64,000 nucleotides of DNA, taken from QIAW01 sp035487295 (GTDB lineage Bacteria; Acidobacteriota; Terriglobia; Terriglobales; Acidobacteriaceae). A model generated the notes under the pieces. That model saw nothing but the letters and a program-made list of their open reading frames with translations. It was not told the origin of the DNA and made no database searches. Shown here piece after piece: positions 1 to 12,200 of this stretch; positions within the stretch are counted from its first letter, which is position 1, and each line of letters begins with the position of its first letter. The position numbers were made by a program, and so were the translations under genes. Location of the stretch: positions 62,001-126,000 of the forward strand of contig DATHMH010000012.1 in NCBI GenBank assembly GCA_035487295.1, read 5' to 3'.

Positions 1-3000
1 ATTTGGAAAACCGCCTAGAGTCGCAGGCGATTGCAAGCCAGTTATTGGATCTGTCGCCTGCACAGTGAAGTCGCTAACCGGAACCGGAAAGGAGCTGCCA
101 AAATCATTAAACTGCGCAGCAATATCGTACGCGCCGGTCGCATCGGCCTTGAGCAAGTAGGTGCGGCTAAATAAGGGTTCATTGCTGACGAACGAGACCT
201 GAGCGTTTGGAATTGGTGTTGTGTTGTCACCTGCAAAGACATGACCCGTAACTTGGCCAAGCAATGATTCCAGAGAAGGTAAAGAACTGACACCGTTAGT
301 GGGAACTACGAAATTCTCGATAGATGACAGATCATTGGGATCTATGCCCGCCAGAGTCTCCGGAGGAAGCTGAATCAGACGCCGGGCTGAGGCTAGAGCC
401 CCCCGCCGATTAATCTGAGGACTGAGGAAGTGCAAGAGCGCAACTTGGCCGCCTGCCGCCACGGTAATATTGCCAAACTCCTCCACGAGAATGCCTGCCG
501 GCTGTGTGGTCCACTGCCCTTGAGTAGCTTGGATAACTCCTCCTGGACCATCGAACACGTGGGCAACCGGTGGCAGCGTCGAACCGACATTAATGAATGG
601 ATCTACGTCAGTTCCATTCGCGAGAATTAACCACCTATCAGTATTTGGTGGAAGAACGTTGAAGAAATTTTCGCCGCTTGACGTCGCAATGATTGAGGGA
701 GGATAGACAAATTGACCATCAAACAAAGCACGAAAATTGGTTGAGAGTCGAACGCCAACGGTGATTGGACCATTAGTAGTGTTTTGCAGTATTTCCATGT
801 AACGGACAAAGTAGCCGTCCCTGGGAACATATATCTTGCGGGTGACGGTTAGCCCGGCGATGTCCTGCTGCTGTATTTGTAGTTCACGTCCCGCGTTGGC
901 AGTACGAGCAAAGCCAGCCCCCCTAAACTGGATCACGTTGCCGCCTGAGATTAAGTCGAGCCGTAATGCGCTAGTTTGAGGTGGAAGGGTGGGGAAATTG
1001 GAGAATTCTAGGTTGAGGCCACTATTAAGCGACCCATCGTCAGAAACAGGGTAAGGCAGGCCATTGACATCGTAGAGGGTAATCGGCAACAGCACAGATT
1101 GGGCAACAAGTTGTATATCGCCTCTGCCGGTTGTGCCGTCCGCGATAATCTGGCCTTGGGCTGAACCGGAAAATTGCTGGCCATTGTTTTCCATACTTGC
1201 ATGCGCGACGAATACGCCAACTGCTACCTGAAGAATCGTGTAGACCCCATTGACATCAGTCAACCCACCTAGAGTCTTGCCCGTTGAATCCGTCACTGTG
1301 ACCAGAACATTGGACGCAGTGCCTCCACCTACAAATTGCACCGTGCCAGTGACAGCACCAAAGCCTGAAAGCACTAAATTCTGTACGACAGGAGGGTTCT
1401 GCGCGGTTACCGTTACAGATGCCTGAGCGCGGACAGTGCCATTGCCGTCAATGGCCTGCAATGTATATTGACCACTCGGCACGGTATTGAAGCTGAAACT
1501 GCCGTCAGTGCCGCTGGTGGTCGTCTGATTCGTTTGTCCAGAGAGGCTCACCGAAATATCGGGTACAGGGGTTACCTGGTTTGCCGCGAATACAGTCCCC
1601 AGCACGGACCCGACGGGTTGTAAATGAATAGTTATATTCGTAGACTGGGCCGCAGCCACTGAACCAGTTGTTGATGCACCAGCCTGAGTAACTGGATCGG
1701 TGGCGGTCACAGTAAAGTTCCCGGCTGGTACTTGGCTAAAGATAAAAGTGCCATCTGGCTGGGTTACACCGTTGAACGTGCCACCAAAACTGCTCTGTCC
1801 TTGCAGCGTCAGGATGGCATCCACCACCGGATTGCTGACAGCATCTTGTACCAACACAGCGACCGTACCTAGACCGTTCAAACTTATATTTTTTGTGACG
1901 ACCTGGTCCTGCGTATCGACAGCAACGCTGTCTGCTCCCTGGTCACCATCACTCGGATCGGCCACGGAGATCACATAACTTCCAAGGGGAACAAAATCGA
2001 ATCGATAAAGACCGTTTCCGTCAGCCGTTGTATTGAAACCGCCCGCAAGGCTGACTTGTGCGTTGGCAACAGTTGTAGTTCCGTCAGAGTGAAAGATTGT
2101 TCCGGTCACGGAGGCTGAAGGACCCAGTGTCAGGTCGACAACTACGCTTTGACCATCGCTAGTGATGTTGCCAGTATTCTTTCCGCCCAACCTCAGCGTG
2201 CTTGAGCTCGCCACGACATTGAAGTTGCCCACAAAAACATTCGAGAAAGAGTACTGGCCAATATTGTCGGTAGTCGTGGCGAAGGTGCCACCAAAGATAC
2301 TTCTGCTGGTCAGATTCACCGTGGCATTGGACACAGGATTGTTGGCATTGTCGTGTACGGTTCCTGAAACGGATCCTCGTCCCAGAAATGTTATGTCACT
2401 CTGGACCACTTTACCGGTTGTCGGAATAAATCCTGTAACGCGCCCTCTGTTGCCATTGTTATCGCTCGCATCAAGGACATAGTTGCCTACCGAAACATAG
2501 TCGAGAACAAACTGCCCAGCTTCGTCGCTGGTTGCGGTTGTCACTGAAGCTCCGCTCAGAACAACTGTTGCGCCGGCAACCGGCGTTTTCCCATTCGCTG
2601 CAAAAATTGTTCCTTTGAACGTACCAGAGGCTGATATCTGGATGTTGGCTACTGCCGATGTGTTTGGACTAAGCACGCTAGAAACCCGGCCACGCAATCC
2701 GGTGATAGGATCTACTGCGCTGACCACGAAGGCATTCGGTGTAAACCCATTGAATGCGTATTGCCCATTCTGGTCGGTGCTGGTCACCCTAGTCTCCGAA
2801 CCGATATTGATCGTGACTTGGGCATTTGCAATGAGATGGTTCTGTACGTCCGTGACCACGCCCGAAATGCTTCCATTACTCTGCCCTAGTTGAATTACCC
2901 CGACATTTGTAATGCTGTTATCAACGGGTGTAGTGGCTGAGGACTGTCCTTCAAGAATCAAATTATTCTGCGTGACGCGAGCAATCGCGGAAATCAATCC

Positions 3001-4110
3001 AATATGCGACGGGACATGCGGGATGGAAAAAAATCCTGTGCCATCGCTTACGCCCGTGATCAAACCAAATACTACGACCGAGGCGCCAGAAACCGGGTTC
3101 TTGGACCCATCTAGAACTCTGCCTTGAACCGTGGTGGTAACGTCTGGCACAAGCGGGTTGGTGCCTAGTTTGACTTCAATCCCATCGGGTATGCCGTCTC
3201 CATCGGTGTCCGGATTTAGTGGATTTGTGCCGAGTCGAATCTCTTCGCCATCAGCTAGGCCATCACCGTCGGTATCGGGATTTAGCGGGTCGGTGCGATA
3301 CTTGTGAACCTCATCGCCATCCGACAGGCCGTCTCCATCGGTATCAGGATTGTGCGGATCAGTCCCGTGCTGATATTCTTCTAGATTTGTTAAGCCGTCG
3401 TTATCATCGTCACGTCCCGCAACACCTGGATCTTTCGGATCAAGACCGTGCGCGATTTTCCAGTCATCAGGGATCCCATCGCCGACAGTGCTGATTGGAG
3501 TATTGACGTTGATCTGGATTGTAGAAGCTGCTCCCTCGTTGCGGGCGGTAATAAAAGCGACTCCTCGGGAAACTCCTGTTACTAAACCGGCTGACGTAAC
3601 GCTCGCAATTTGTGGATTACTGCTTTGGTAAAAAGTTCCTTGCGCTTGCGTAGTGAAATCTTTGGTGCTGCCGTCTGGAAGTGTGCCTGTCACTGTGAGT
3701 TGTGTAATTTGGCCAGTGGTATTGATGTTCGTGGTTGGCGCGCTCAACTGAATGAAGACTGGTGGGGGCGCTACTGTCCCAAGCGTGATCTGATGAATGC
3801 TGGTTTCCCCGTTAGCTACGAGGACAAGATATTCTGAAGCGCCACTTGTTACACCATCTGGGTTCTTGCAGGTCACACGGACACGATAAAAACCCGGATC
3901 ACTTGGGACGTTCGGGATAACAAAAGTACCGTCCGGACTAATCTGAACCGCACGGTTCTGGATCGCGGCGGTACAGTTCTCGTTGAGCCTGGGGCTCTCA
4001 GCCTTGGATAAAGAAACTACTTCAAACAGGCAGACGACTAGAAAGGCTACTAGCCAACGCATACGTGCCACTCGTTTCGGATTGGAATTCGGATTAGAAA
4101 TTGTCATCAT
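1..4110 (-). CDS. Giant secreted protein with Big_2, calcium-binding repeats and CarboxypepD-type repeats (C-terminus cut by window)
   Basis: The frame is open from the ATG at 4110 to the left edge, so the C-terminus is missing. A basic n-region and hydrophobic stretch (LVAFLVVCLFEVV) form a signal peptide. ATG 4110 directly follows an in-frame TGA; ATG 4062 is a second possible start. A Big_2-like domain follows, then four thrombospondin type 3-like calcium-binding repeats at about nt 3150-3440 (NPDTDGDGLSDGDE and variants). The rest is a chain of about 100-residue beta-sandwich repeats of the carboxypeptidase-regulatory type (GTVxDxxxNPVxNATV...G.Y.F..V..G.Y.V). The protein is probably a cell-surface or released structural protein. 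It is last in a same-strand series with 4161-5009, 5074-6222 and 6219-12956. No enzymatic domain is visible in the part seen. Confidence 0.85.
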   Translation of the reverse strand, partial: MMTISNPNSNPKRVARMRWLVAFLVVCLFEVVSLSKAESPRLNENCTAAIQNRAVQISPDGTFVIPNVPSDPGFYRVRVTCKNPDGVTSGASEYLVLVANGETSIHQITLGTVAPPPVFIQLSAPTTNINTTGQITQLTVTGTLPDGSTKDFTTQAQGTFYQSSNPQIASVTSAGLVTGVSRGVAFITARNEGAASTIQINVNTPISTVGDGIPDDWKIAHGLDPKDPGVAGRDDDNDGLTNLEEYQHGTDPHNPDTDGDGLSDGDEVHKYRTDPLNPDTDGDGLADGEEIRLGTNPLNPDTDGDGIPDGIEVKLGTNPLVPDVTTTVQGRVLDGSKNPVSGASVVVFGLITGVSDGTGFFSIPHVPSHIGLISAIARVTQNNLILEGQSSATTPVDNSITNVGVIQLGQSNGSISGVVTDVQNHLIANAQVTINIGSETRVTSTDQNGQYAFNGFTPNAFVVSAVDPITGLRGRVSSVLSPNTSAVANIQISASGTFKGTIFAANGKTPVAGATVVLSGASVTTATSDEAGQFVLDYVSVGNYVLDASDNNGNRGRVTGFIPTTGKVVQSDITFLGRGSVSGTVHDNANNPVSNATVNLTSRSIFGGTFATTTDNIGQYSFSNVFVGNFNVVASSSTLRLGGKNTGNITSDGQSVVVDLTLGPSASVTGTIFHSDGTTTVANAQVSLAGGFNTTADGNGLYRFDFVPLGSYVISVADPSDGDQGADSVAVDTQDQVVTKNISLNGLGTVAVLVQDAVSNPVVDAILTLQGQSSFGGTFNGVTQPDGTFIFSQVPAGNFTVTATDPVTQAGASTTGSVAAAQSTNITIHLQPVGSVLGTVFAANQVTPVPDISVSLSGQTNQTTTSGTDGSFSFNTVPSGQYTLQAIDGNGTVRAQASVTVTAQNPPVVQNLVLSGFGAVTGTVQFVGGGTASNVLVTVTDSTGKTLGGLTDVNGVYTILQVAVGVFVAHASMENNGQQFSGSAQGQIIADGTTGRGDIQLVAQSVLLPITLYDVNGLPYPVSDDGSLNSGLNLEFSNFPTLPPQTSALRLDLISGGNVIQFRGAGFARTANAGRELQIQQQDIAGLTVTRKIYVPRDGYFVRYMEILQNTTNGPITVGVRLSTNFRALFDGQFVYPPSIIATSSGENFFNVLPPNTDRWLILANGTDVDPFINVGSTLPPVAHVFDGPGGVIQATQGQWTTQPAGILVEEFGNITVAAGGQVALLHFLSPQINRRGALASARRLIQLPPETLAGIDPNDLSSIENFVVPTNGVSSLPSLESLLGQVTGHVFAGDNTTPIPNAQVSFVSNEPLFSRTYLLKADATGAYDIAAQFNDFGSSFPVPVSDFTVQATDPITGLQSPATLGGFPN

Positions 4111-4160
4111 TCAGTCTTTTGCACCGAAGTCTGCCGATAGCAACGCCTTCGGGCATTCCT

Positions 4161-5009
4161 CTAACTTTGCAACTTACGCTTTTGAAACCTGATTTGTTGA
4201 ATCTGCTTGAAAATTGACAGTACAAAGATTGCTGTCAGCAACGGTATGACAAAAAATAGATCGATACGGATGGGAGCAACCAAATGCTCTTGCGTCAGTG
4301 CCCATTCGCCAGTCCAGAAGGCCAAAAGGCTCAGAAACGGTAGAATGATAGCTGGGAAAACCCAGCGGGCGCGATATATCGCGCTTACAATTAACAATAA
4401 GAGAATCGATAAATCCATAAGAGTCTGGATAAGATCGTAGGAATTAAAGGAAGTATCGACAATGTGTCCGCCTAGATTACCTTTCGACTCTACAATGTAA
4501 GTATTTGAAGAGGTTATGTGAATAGCAACGGAAAGCCAAAAGTTATTGCCAAGAGATTTCTCTGCGGCTATGTAATAAGAATTCATTTTTATTGGGAGGT
4601 CTAATCCAACGCTGGCATCCTTTAATTTACATTCCTTGCCTTGGCAGTCCGTCAGAATTCGGAAATGCGCTGCTTCAAGATTCGTTTTGTATTTGTTCCA
4701 TATATCTACTCCGGTAACGCCATCCGGATTTTTGTATACATCCTGCTCTACGGCTCCTCCCCCGTTCATAACACCGCGTATCAATCTGCCATCAACAACT
4801 GCCCCCACAGGCATGAAGAATTGTCCGGCAGGCTGTATCAAATGGGAAATTTGGACGGACCCAGGATACGGTTCCCACTTAATCTCGACTTGTTGTAATG
4901 GAGGTTTTTCATCAGGTTGAGTTTTGTTCGCAAACATAAAAGTTGCAGGCAAAATAAGTGAGTATTTCCCCAGTAAGGCCACGAACGCGATGATCTTCAA
5001 CCTTTTCAT
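4161..5009 (-). CDS. Hypothetical membrane-anchored protein, 282 aa
   Basis: I do not recognise the family. An N-terminal hydrophobic segment (IIAFVALLGKYSLILPATFMF) acts as signal anchor. An extracytoplasmic domain of about 160 residues follows. The C-terminal third has three or four transmembrane helices (LMDLSILLLLIVSAI; WVFPAIILPFLSLLAFW; LFFVIPLLTAIFVLSIF) and a basic cytoplasmic tail. GTTGGG lies just before the ATG. The gene sits between two secreted-protein genes on the same strand, 50 nt upstream of the giant repeat protein and 64 nt downstream of 5074-6222, so it is probably in the same transcription unit. The layout suggests an envelope accessory protein for its giant neighbours. 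That role is inference. Confidence 0.7.
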   Translation of the reverse strand: MKRLKIIAFVALLGKYSLILPATFMFANKTQPDEKPPLQQVEIKWEPYPGSVQISHLIQPAGQFFMPVGAVVDGRLIRGVMNGGGAVEQDVYKNPDGVTGVDIWNKYKTNLEAAHFRILTDCQGKECKLKDASVGLDLPIKMNSYYIAAEKSLGNNFWLSVAIHITSSNTYIVESKGNLGGHIVDTSFNSYDLIQTLMDLSILLLLIVSAIYRARWVFPAIILPFLSLLAFWTGEWALTQEHLVAPIRIDLFFVIPLLTAIFVLSIFKQIQQIRFQKRKLQS

Positions 5010-5073
5010 CCCAACTGATTCCGTATTCTTAAGGATTACTCGCTACGAATAAAAGTGTGCAATTTTCTGCGCA

Positions 5074-6222
5074 TTATGGATTAACCTGTAATCTGATAAC
5101 TCGGACAGTCTCTTTTACTTCGTTTGCAGAACGTGAAAATGTCGGTGCAATTACGTAAATGAATCCACCGCTTCCAAAAACATCGAAGTCAATAATAGGA
5201 TCGCCAGGTAGTTCCTTCTGCCAATGCTTAGAATCATTCTGTTGATTCCAGGTAGCAACAACGACCTTTTGACCCTGAATACCTATGGCTGTAAACTGCT
5301 CTTTTTCCGCGTAGGCCAGAACCGGTTTTAACAGATTCCTTCCAATCGGTGTTTGCTTCTCTTGTGGTTGCTGAGCTGCTGAGTTTGTGGTGAATATCGC
5401 CACTTCGTTGTTCCTGCTGACCAGTCCGCTTAAGATACCTTGAGAACTGATTAGTTCCCGGAAGCAACGGCCATTGAGCGGTTGTTGTTGAATAACTCCC
5501 TTTGAATTGGCCCAAACTAATAGCGAATCACCCGAACCCTCCTTGGTTACGCTAGCAACTAAAGCGAACTTGCCATCGGGCATTCTTGTGGCATCCGTAA
5601 ACATGCCTCTCTGATCTGATAATTGCACGGTCCAATCAGCTTTGCCGCTTCGCTCTATGTACATTGCAGTGGGTAGCTGGGATTGATTGCCGTAGAGGAG
5701 AACTCCATGTGGGTCCGGCTCGATAATTGCCCCCGTAACCACAAACGGCTGCTGCACAACGATCAGTTTGCCTGATGACAGTTCTTTTCCATCCGCATCA
5801 ACTCTGACCCACCAGATGTCATGGCCAGAATACGACACTATCAAATCGAGCGTAGATTCTGTTAGCTGCTTTATGCCGACGATCGACAACTTGCCAGTGC
5901 GTGGCGTCTTTTCCGGACTTGGGTCGCGGACTTCGATTTCAACTTCCACTTTGCCGTCTCTTGATATGCGCAAAAGACGCGGTAACATCAACTTCGGGCT
6001 ATCGCCTAATTGAAAACTGTTTACGGCTACCCACAAATCTCCGCCCTTCCCGAATGCTGCTGCCGAGAACTCTGCCCATGCATTACTCAGGCCAACGGTA
6101 CGATCGTATAGAATAGACACTGGCACTTGATCAACATCTCGGTTCTGACCAAGTGCGGCGAGTCCCCACCCGCATAACACCACAAAAATACGCACGGACT
6201 GCTTCACGAAAGCCCCTTTCAT
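5074..6222 (-). CDS. Secreted hypothetical protein, possible beta-propeller, 382 aa
   Basis: The start is set at ATG 6222, which overlaps the TGA of the upstream PLA2-fusion gene as ATGA (6219-6222); this suggests translational coupling. The N-terminus has a Sec signal peptide (VRIFVVLCGWGLAALGQ). The mature part shows repeated beta-strand patterns (FGKGGDLWVAVNSF, MPDGKFALVASVT, GILSGLVSRNNEVAIFTT) compatible with a propeller or sandwich, but I cannot assign a family. Coupling to the 2245-residue surface protein suggests that the two products act together outside the cell. No catalytic motif is evident. Confidence 0.65.
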   Translation of the reverse strand: MKGAFVKQSVRIFVVLCGWGLAALGQNRDVDQVPVSILYDRTVGLSNAWAEFSAAAFGKGGDLWVAVNSFQLGDSPKLMLPRLLRISRDGKVEVEIEVRDPSPEKTPRTGKLSIVGIKQLTESTLDLIVSYSGHDIWWVRVDADGKELSSGKLIVVQQPFVVTGAIIEPDPHGVLLYGNQSQLPTAMYIERSGKADWTVQLSDQRGMFTDATRMPDGKFALVASVTKEGSGDSLLVWANSKGVIQQQPLNGRCFRELISSQGILSGLVSRNNEVAIFTTNSAAQQPQEKQTPIGRNLLKPVLAYAEKEQFTAIGIQGQKVVVATWNQQNDSKHWQKELPGDPIIDFDVFGSGGFIYVIAPTFSRSANEVKETVRVIRLQVNP

Positions 6223-9200
6223 TTGCAGCATTGGCACATCATGGCCTGATCATCGGAGAAAGCACCCTGTCCGAATCCACCCACTGCCTTGTAATAAATG
6301 GCCGCCCATGCTACGCATTGAGCCTCCTCTATTGGACCTACCTCCAAAGATGCATGACAAACTCGCACGTTCTGGTTGAGGAGTATAAGATCGCATTTAT
6401 CCTTGGCTGCATTAAGATCAGAGTTTGGATCATAACAAGTCTGATAACACTCATCATGCTGATCACAACCGGGTCCGTCAAAGTCGAACGGTTGTGTCTG
6501 GTCCGTTGTAAGAAGGACAAATGGAAAATCGGAAAATTTTGTATCTTTCTTTCCTGCCGGATTATTTCTATCGCCGCTGAAATATAATGGATTGTATATT
6601 TGGCCGAAAAGAGCGGTCATCGCTTGAACCGCAGTCCAGGGAACCGAGCAACCATCATAGTTCCTCCGTACGTTTACATTGGGCACGCGGTCCGGACAAT
6701 CATTCACTTGTCCTGCTGGAATCGGTGACTTGTCATGTACGCCGGCTTGGGTCGCGGCGCCAGGATTGAACGCGATACAGCACTGAGTGTTGGGGTCGTA
6801 CGTATCATGATTTTCATCGCCATGAGGGCCCTCCCAATCGCAACATGGCTTGGGCTGAGTATGTACGCACTGACCATTTACACAGGAATCGACGCTGCAG
6901 TTATTGTTCAAATTGCAATCACAGGCTGAGGTGACTGGAGACGCTGGAGCGCTTACCCCACCCCATCCAGATACACGAATTCCAAAACCGGAATCCGAAC
7001 TAATCTTAGATCCGTCTTCGCTGACTCGAGCCGTTCCTTCTGTCACAAACTGCTCGAGATCATGACGAAAACTGAAGACCTCTGCAACTTGGCCAGGTGC
7101 GAGGCCCGACGTGTTCGGCACTTGTACCTGAATCGGTGGATCAAAGCTAACGCCTGGTGGCTGTAGCGTCGTGACGAGCGTCGGCGCAGTGCCATTGGCT
7201 GGAATCATTGGCACGCGATCCGCATGAACCTGTGACAAGGTCATTATTCCCGTTTTATCTCCGTTGGGGAATGTAGCGGAATGGGCAAATACCTTGTAAG
7301 CAACGCCGGGTACTCCTTTCAGCGTCAAAATTGCGTCTTCATCGCCTCCGACCATCTTAGAATTGTCTGTGTCCAGGGGCGGGAGGTAAATCGGCCCGGC
7401 GAGCGTGTTATCGATTCCAGGCAGAGTAATCATTTGAAACGAAAGCGTAGGGAATATTTCTGGTCGCGTGCTGCTTCTGCCGTCAACATAGAGGAGTATG
7501 TTACCTACAGGCGCGTTGGAAATCATAAATTTCCCCTGTGGGTCAGTTGTAACGGGAGTAATATTTGCCCCTTTTATTGTTACCGTTGCATTGGGAATCG
7601 GTTGCTCCGCGTTATCTAGTACGATTCCGCTAATCGTAGTTGCCGCTGGATTCCCGGTTACCACGCCAGAGGACACGAAAATAGCAGGCGGTATTTGTGG
7701 GCCGTCAACGGACGCCGAAACCGAATTGTTGTAGATTCCCTCCTCCTCGCTCAATGTCAAGACTGCATAAACCTTACCGTCTTTATCGGTCGTTTTGCGA
7801 ACTGATGTGGATCCTTCAAGCGTTCCCCCGCCATGTTCTATTTTGAAGATTACCGGAATGTTCGGAACTGGATTTCCACCTGAATCGGTAACAATTGCCA
7901 CCAAGGGCTCAGGAAGTGGAGCGCCAACCTGCCCTTTTTGAATTTCGCCGGAAACTATATTCACCTGAGCAGGTACATCAACTGTACTGTTTGCAGAGAA
8001 AATCGTGTCACCTATAAAACCGGGCGCTATGACCGTTACTTCATTGATCCCCACGCCACTTCTGCTTCCCACCTGGAATTGAACACTCGCCCTCCCATTG
8101 GAATCGGTTTGCAGGCTTAGATCACGGCCAGTTTGCGGGTAAGCAACGATGAGACCGTCACCACGGCTAACACGAAATTCCAGCATGCGATTGGGCAAAG
8201 GTATGCCTGACCCATCTACCGCCTGAACCACCAATCTTTGAGGCAGGGGCGCTCTGATTGGTGCAGTCTGATTATTGCCGGAAATAATAACAAGGTGTTG
8301 AACAGCCTTCACATCGACCAATGTAATGTGGACTTGGTGTTGGCTTATGTTGCCCGCCCGATCAGTCGCAATCGCAATGATTGTATTTGTTCCGGGTACG
8401 AGCATGACGTTCTGTGCGACAAAGCTGCGGTTCTCGACAGTCGCCTGAACTCCGTTCACAGTCACTGACACCTGATCGCCATTTACTGTCCCACCTACGA
8501 GATCATTAACACTCCCCATTACAGAGGTTTGTGCAGTGTTTACTGTCGCACCATCGTTGGGAGAATCGACATGAATTTGAGGCGGCGTCGTGTCCAGATA
8601 TACCACGATGGTTGCTGTGCTCGTTCCTCCAGCCACATTCGTCGCGGTGACTGTAAGCAGATTCTTTGCCTCCCGAAGGTTTATTCCCGAGATGGTAAAG
8701 GTGTTTCCGTTGACAGTTCCGTTGATTCCATTGCACGCAATCGCAGCCTGCGGATCGTCAATGGTTCCAGTGATGCTTACTGGATTTGTTCCAAACAAGG
8801 AAAGGGAAGACGGCGCGGTAATTGTGATTGCAGGTCCAGGTACAAAGCTAATACCTTCACTCACGGTATTTGTATTACCAGCGATATCAACTGCTTGGAT
8901 TGTGACCGAATTTGCTCCGGGATTTAGCGTCACCGGACACGTGAAAACGGGTTGGCTTGTTCCCAAACTCGCAGGTATGCCATCGCATGTTACAGATGCG
9001 GCTCCAGAAACAGCATCCTCTGCAGTGCCCGAGAGAGTCAAATTGCCGAAAGAGACTGTCGTTCCCGAAGAAGGCGAGACTATCTTTAAGGTTGGGGGTG
9101 TCTTATCGAGATTCACCTTTATTAAATCCGCCGCAGTGTTGCCAGCGTTATCCGTAACTGTGCCACTTATTACTTGTCCGCCGCCTTCAGTTGTAATTGT

Positions 9201-12200
9201 TTTCGGGCTGGGACATTGCAAGCCACCAGAAACACCGCCAGCGCACTCGAAGCTCACAATCACATCGCTGTTGTTCCAACCCTGTGCGTTTGGAGGTGGT
9301 GACGATGAGGCGTGGATAGTAGGTGCAGCAAACTCCACATTCAGCACCAGACTGGTGGAGGATACATTTCCAGCGACATCTGTCGCAGCACCAGAGATTG
9401 TTTGGCCTGCCCCATCAGTAGTTATGACCTGTGGGGCGGGACAATTAGCAATTCCTGACGTTGTGTCGGCGCAAGTAAAGGTTACAATCGGAACGACATT
9501 TGTGATCCAACTATTCGCATTCGGCTGAGGCGAAACGGAAGCCGCGATCGTCGGCGGCGTCTTATCCAGACTCACCTGAACACTAGTGGTCACACTCTGC
9601 CCGGCTGCGTCGGTTATGGACCCCGTGATACTTTGGTTGGGACCGTCTGTGCTTACGACTTGTGGTGGCGGGATTTGAAGCGGTGGTACGCCGCCAGCAC
9701 CTTGAAACGTAACGGTTACGTCGGAATTATTCCAACCAGCTGCATTAGCAGCTGGAGTCAAATTTGCGTTAATTGTCAACGGTGCCGCTTGCGCATTCAA
9801 TGTGACATTCGCAAGAGCGCTGTTCCCAGCGTTATCAGTTGCAGAGCCGCTAAATGACTGGTTTGCTCCCGCAGTGGTTACCGAGAGATTTGTAGGGCAC
9901 AAAGCGACTCCAGAGAGCGCATCGGAGCAGGCAAAACTTATGTTGGCTGCACCGCCGGTGGGAATCGTTACGATTCCGTTTACGGGTGCCGGAGTCACAG
10001 TGGCGACAATCGTTGGCGCTGTTTTGTCGATACTCAAGTGATTTGACGCGCTCGCCGTCTGCCCTACAGCATCAGTCACCGTTGCAGTGATCGGTTGGTT
10101 GGATCCTTCGCTACTTACAGTTTGTGGACTTGGACACTGTAACGGCGGTACTCCGCCCGTACACTGATAATTGATCGTTACATTGTTGTTGTACCAGCCA
10201 TTCGTGTTTGGCTGCGAGGAAAGAGACGCGCTAATCGCCGGCGGAGCTGCCTGCACGTTCAAGGTTATGTTTGCAGGTGTGCTACTGTTGCCGGCCGCGT
10301 CAATTGCAGTTCCACTAAATGCTTGACTGGCTCCCGGAGTCGCAACTGAAATCGCTGATGGACAAATCGCAACTCCTGAAAGTGCGTCGGCACAATTGAA
10401 GCTCACGATCACTGACCCATTGGATGGGATCGTTACGATTCCATTCACAGGGGCGGGCGTAACCGTCGCAGTAATTGTTGGCGCTGTTTTGTCTATATTG
10501 AGATGAGTTGTTACGCTCTTGGTCTGTCCCGTCGCATCGGTTACGGTCCCGGTTATTTGCTGGTCAAAGCCTTCGTTGCTGACAGTTTGGGAGGTTGGGC
10601 ATTGCAGCGGTGCTACGCCGCCAGAACACTGATAAGTGATTGTGGCATCGCTGCGGTACCAATTATTCGTCGGTGGAATCGCGGAAGACACCGCAGCACC
10701 AATGCTAAGCGGTGCAACGACCGTGAAGGTCACAGGATTACTCGCGCCATTGGTCGTGGTGACAACTACAGGAACCGGGCCCAAGGACACGCCATTCGGG
10801 ACCGTTGCGACAATACTCGCGCTGCTCCAGGTCGCAGTTGCAGCAATCCCGCCAAAAGTCACTGTGCTTGAACCTTGCGTTGCTCCGAAGTTGGAGCCAT
10901 TTATAGTCAGGGATGTTCCCACGGGCCCACTTGACGGAGACAAGCTCGTGATAATGGCCGCGGGGGAGGGCAGTATCTCGACGGAGCTGAAATTGTACGG
11001 ATGGTTCGTTGGCGCAGTGTCGTTCAGGGCTACGCTCGTTCCGCTATTGGCAATACTGCCGGTTACACGCTGCACCCACAGTGTATCGGCAGTACCGTCC
11101 AGGAACTGGTCAATCATTGTCTGGTTCGTTCCCAGGGTTCGCGCAATCGCACCGGACGGATCATCGCCCACTCCAAACACAAACGAATTGCTGCGCGTGC
11201 TGGTCAGAGTCACAGACGGCGCACCAGATGATGAGTTGTTTGTGCCAGTCGCTCCCATTGCCCCGGAGCCATTTGTCCCACTGATATCCACACCCAGGTA
11301 GCTGACCAGGGTTACTGACGCGTGTGCCGGAAACGACGTACCGGGGGGAGCAGTAAAGTTGTTTAAGATGAAGGGAGCGAATGCACGCCATATCTCAGCC
11401 GTGCCCTTTTGAGTATTGGTTCTCTTCACCAACGTCCATGTCAGGCCACTTACCGTAAAACTATTCCCAGCGGTGCTCCCCGTCCCCGAGCCCACAAACG
11501 CTAGGAGCAATTCGTTTCCTGAGGTCGTTGACAAAGGAGGCGGAAGAGCAGCATGGCCGGAGACAATCTGATCCACAGCCAAGCCAGCCGCGTTGGTCAC
11601 GATAAACCTCAATCCATTGCTCGACTGACCGTTTACAGTCACGACCACGTTTCCTGTGCTTGCCCCGGTTGGAACTGTCGCCACAATGCTGCCTGTGCTC
11701 CAGCTCGTGACCGTTGCTGCCGTACCGTTGAATGTTACCGTTCCCGGAGCAGCCCCGAAGTTGACGCCGGTTATTGTGAGCGAACTGCCAGGGACGCCTT
11801 CTATCGAAGACAGGCTGGTGATCATTACACCTGTGCCCGGATTGAATACCGTGAACGATGCGCCTGCACTCTGCGCACCGGCAGCAGTCGTGACCGTAAC
11901 ATTCCCAGTTGTGGCGCCCACCGGCACCTTCACTACAATGGCTTTGTCACTCCAACTGGTGATTGCGCCTGTAGTGCCATTGAATGTCACACCGCCCTGT
12001 GCTGCTCCGAAGTTTGTTCCGGTGATCGTAATGGAAGAATCAGAGACACCGGAATTGGGCGACAGTCCTGCTATACCCGGAAGCACGGTGAACGTGGTAC
12101 CAACACTCGATTGTCCATTAACGGTCACCACAACCGGGCCTGAGGTCGCTCCAATCGGCACCTGGGTCGTGATTGAAGTCGGACTCCAGGCTGAGGGAGT

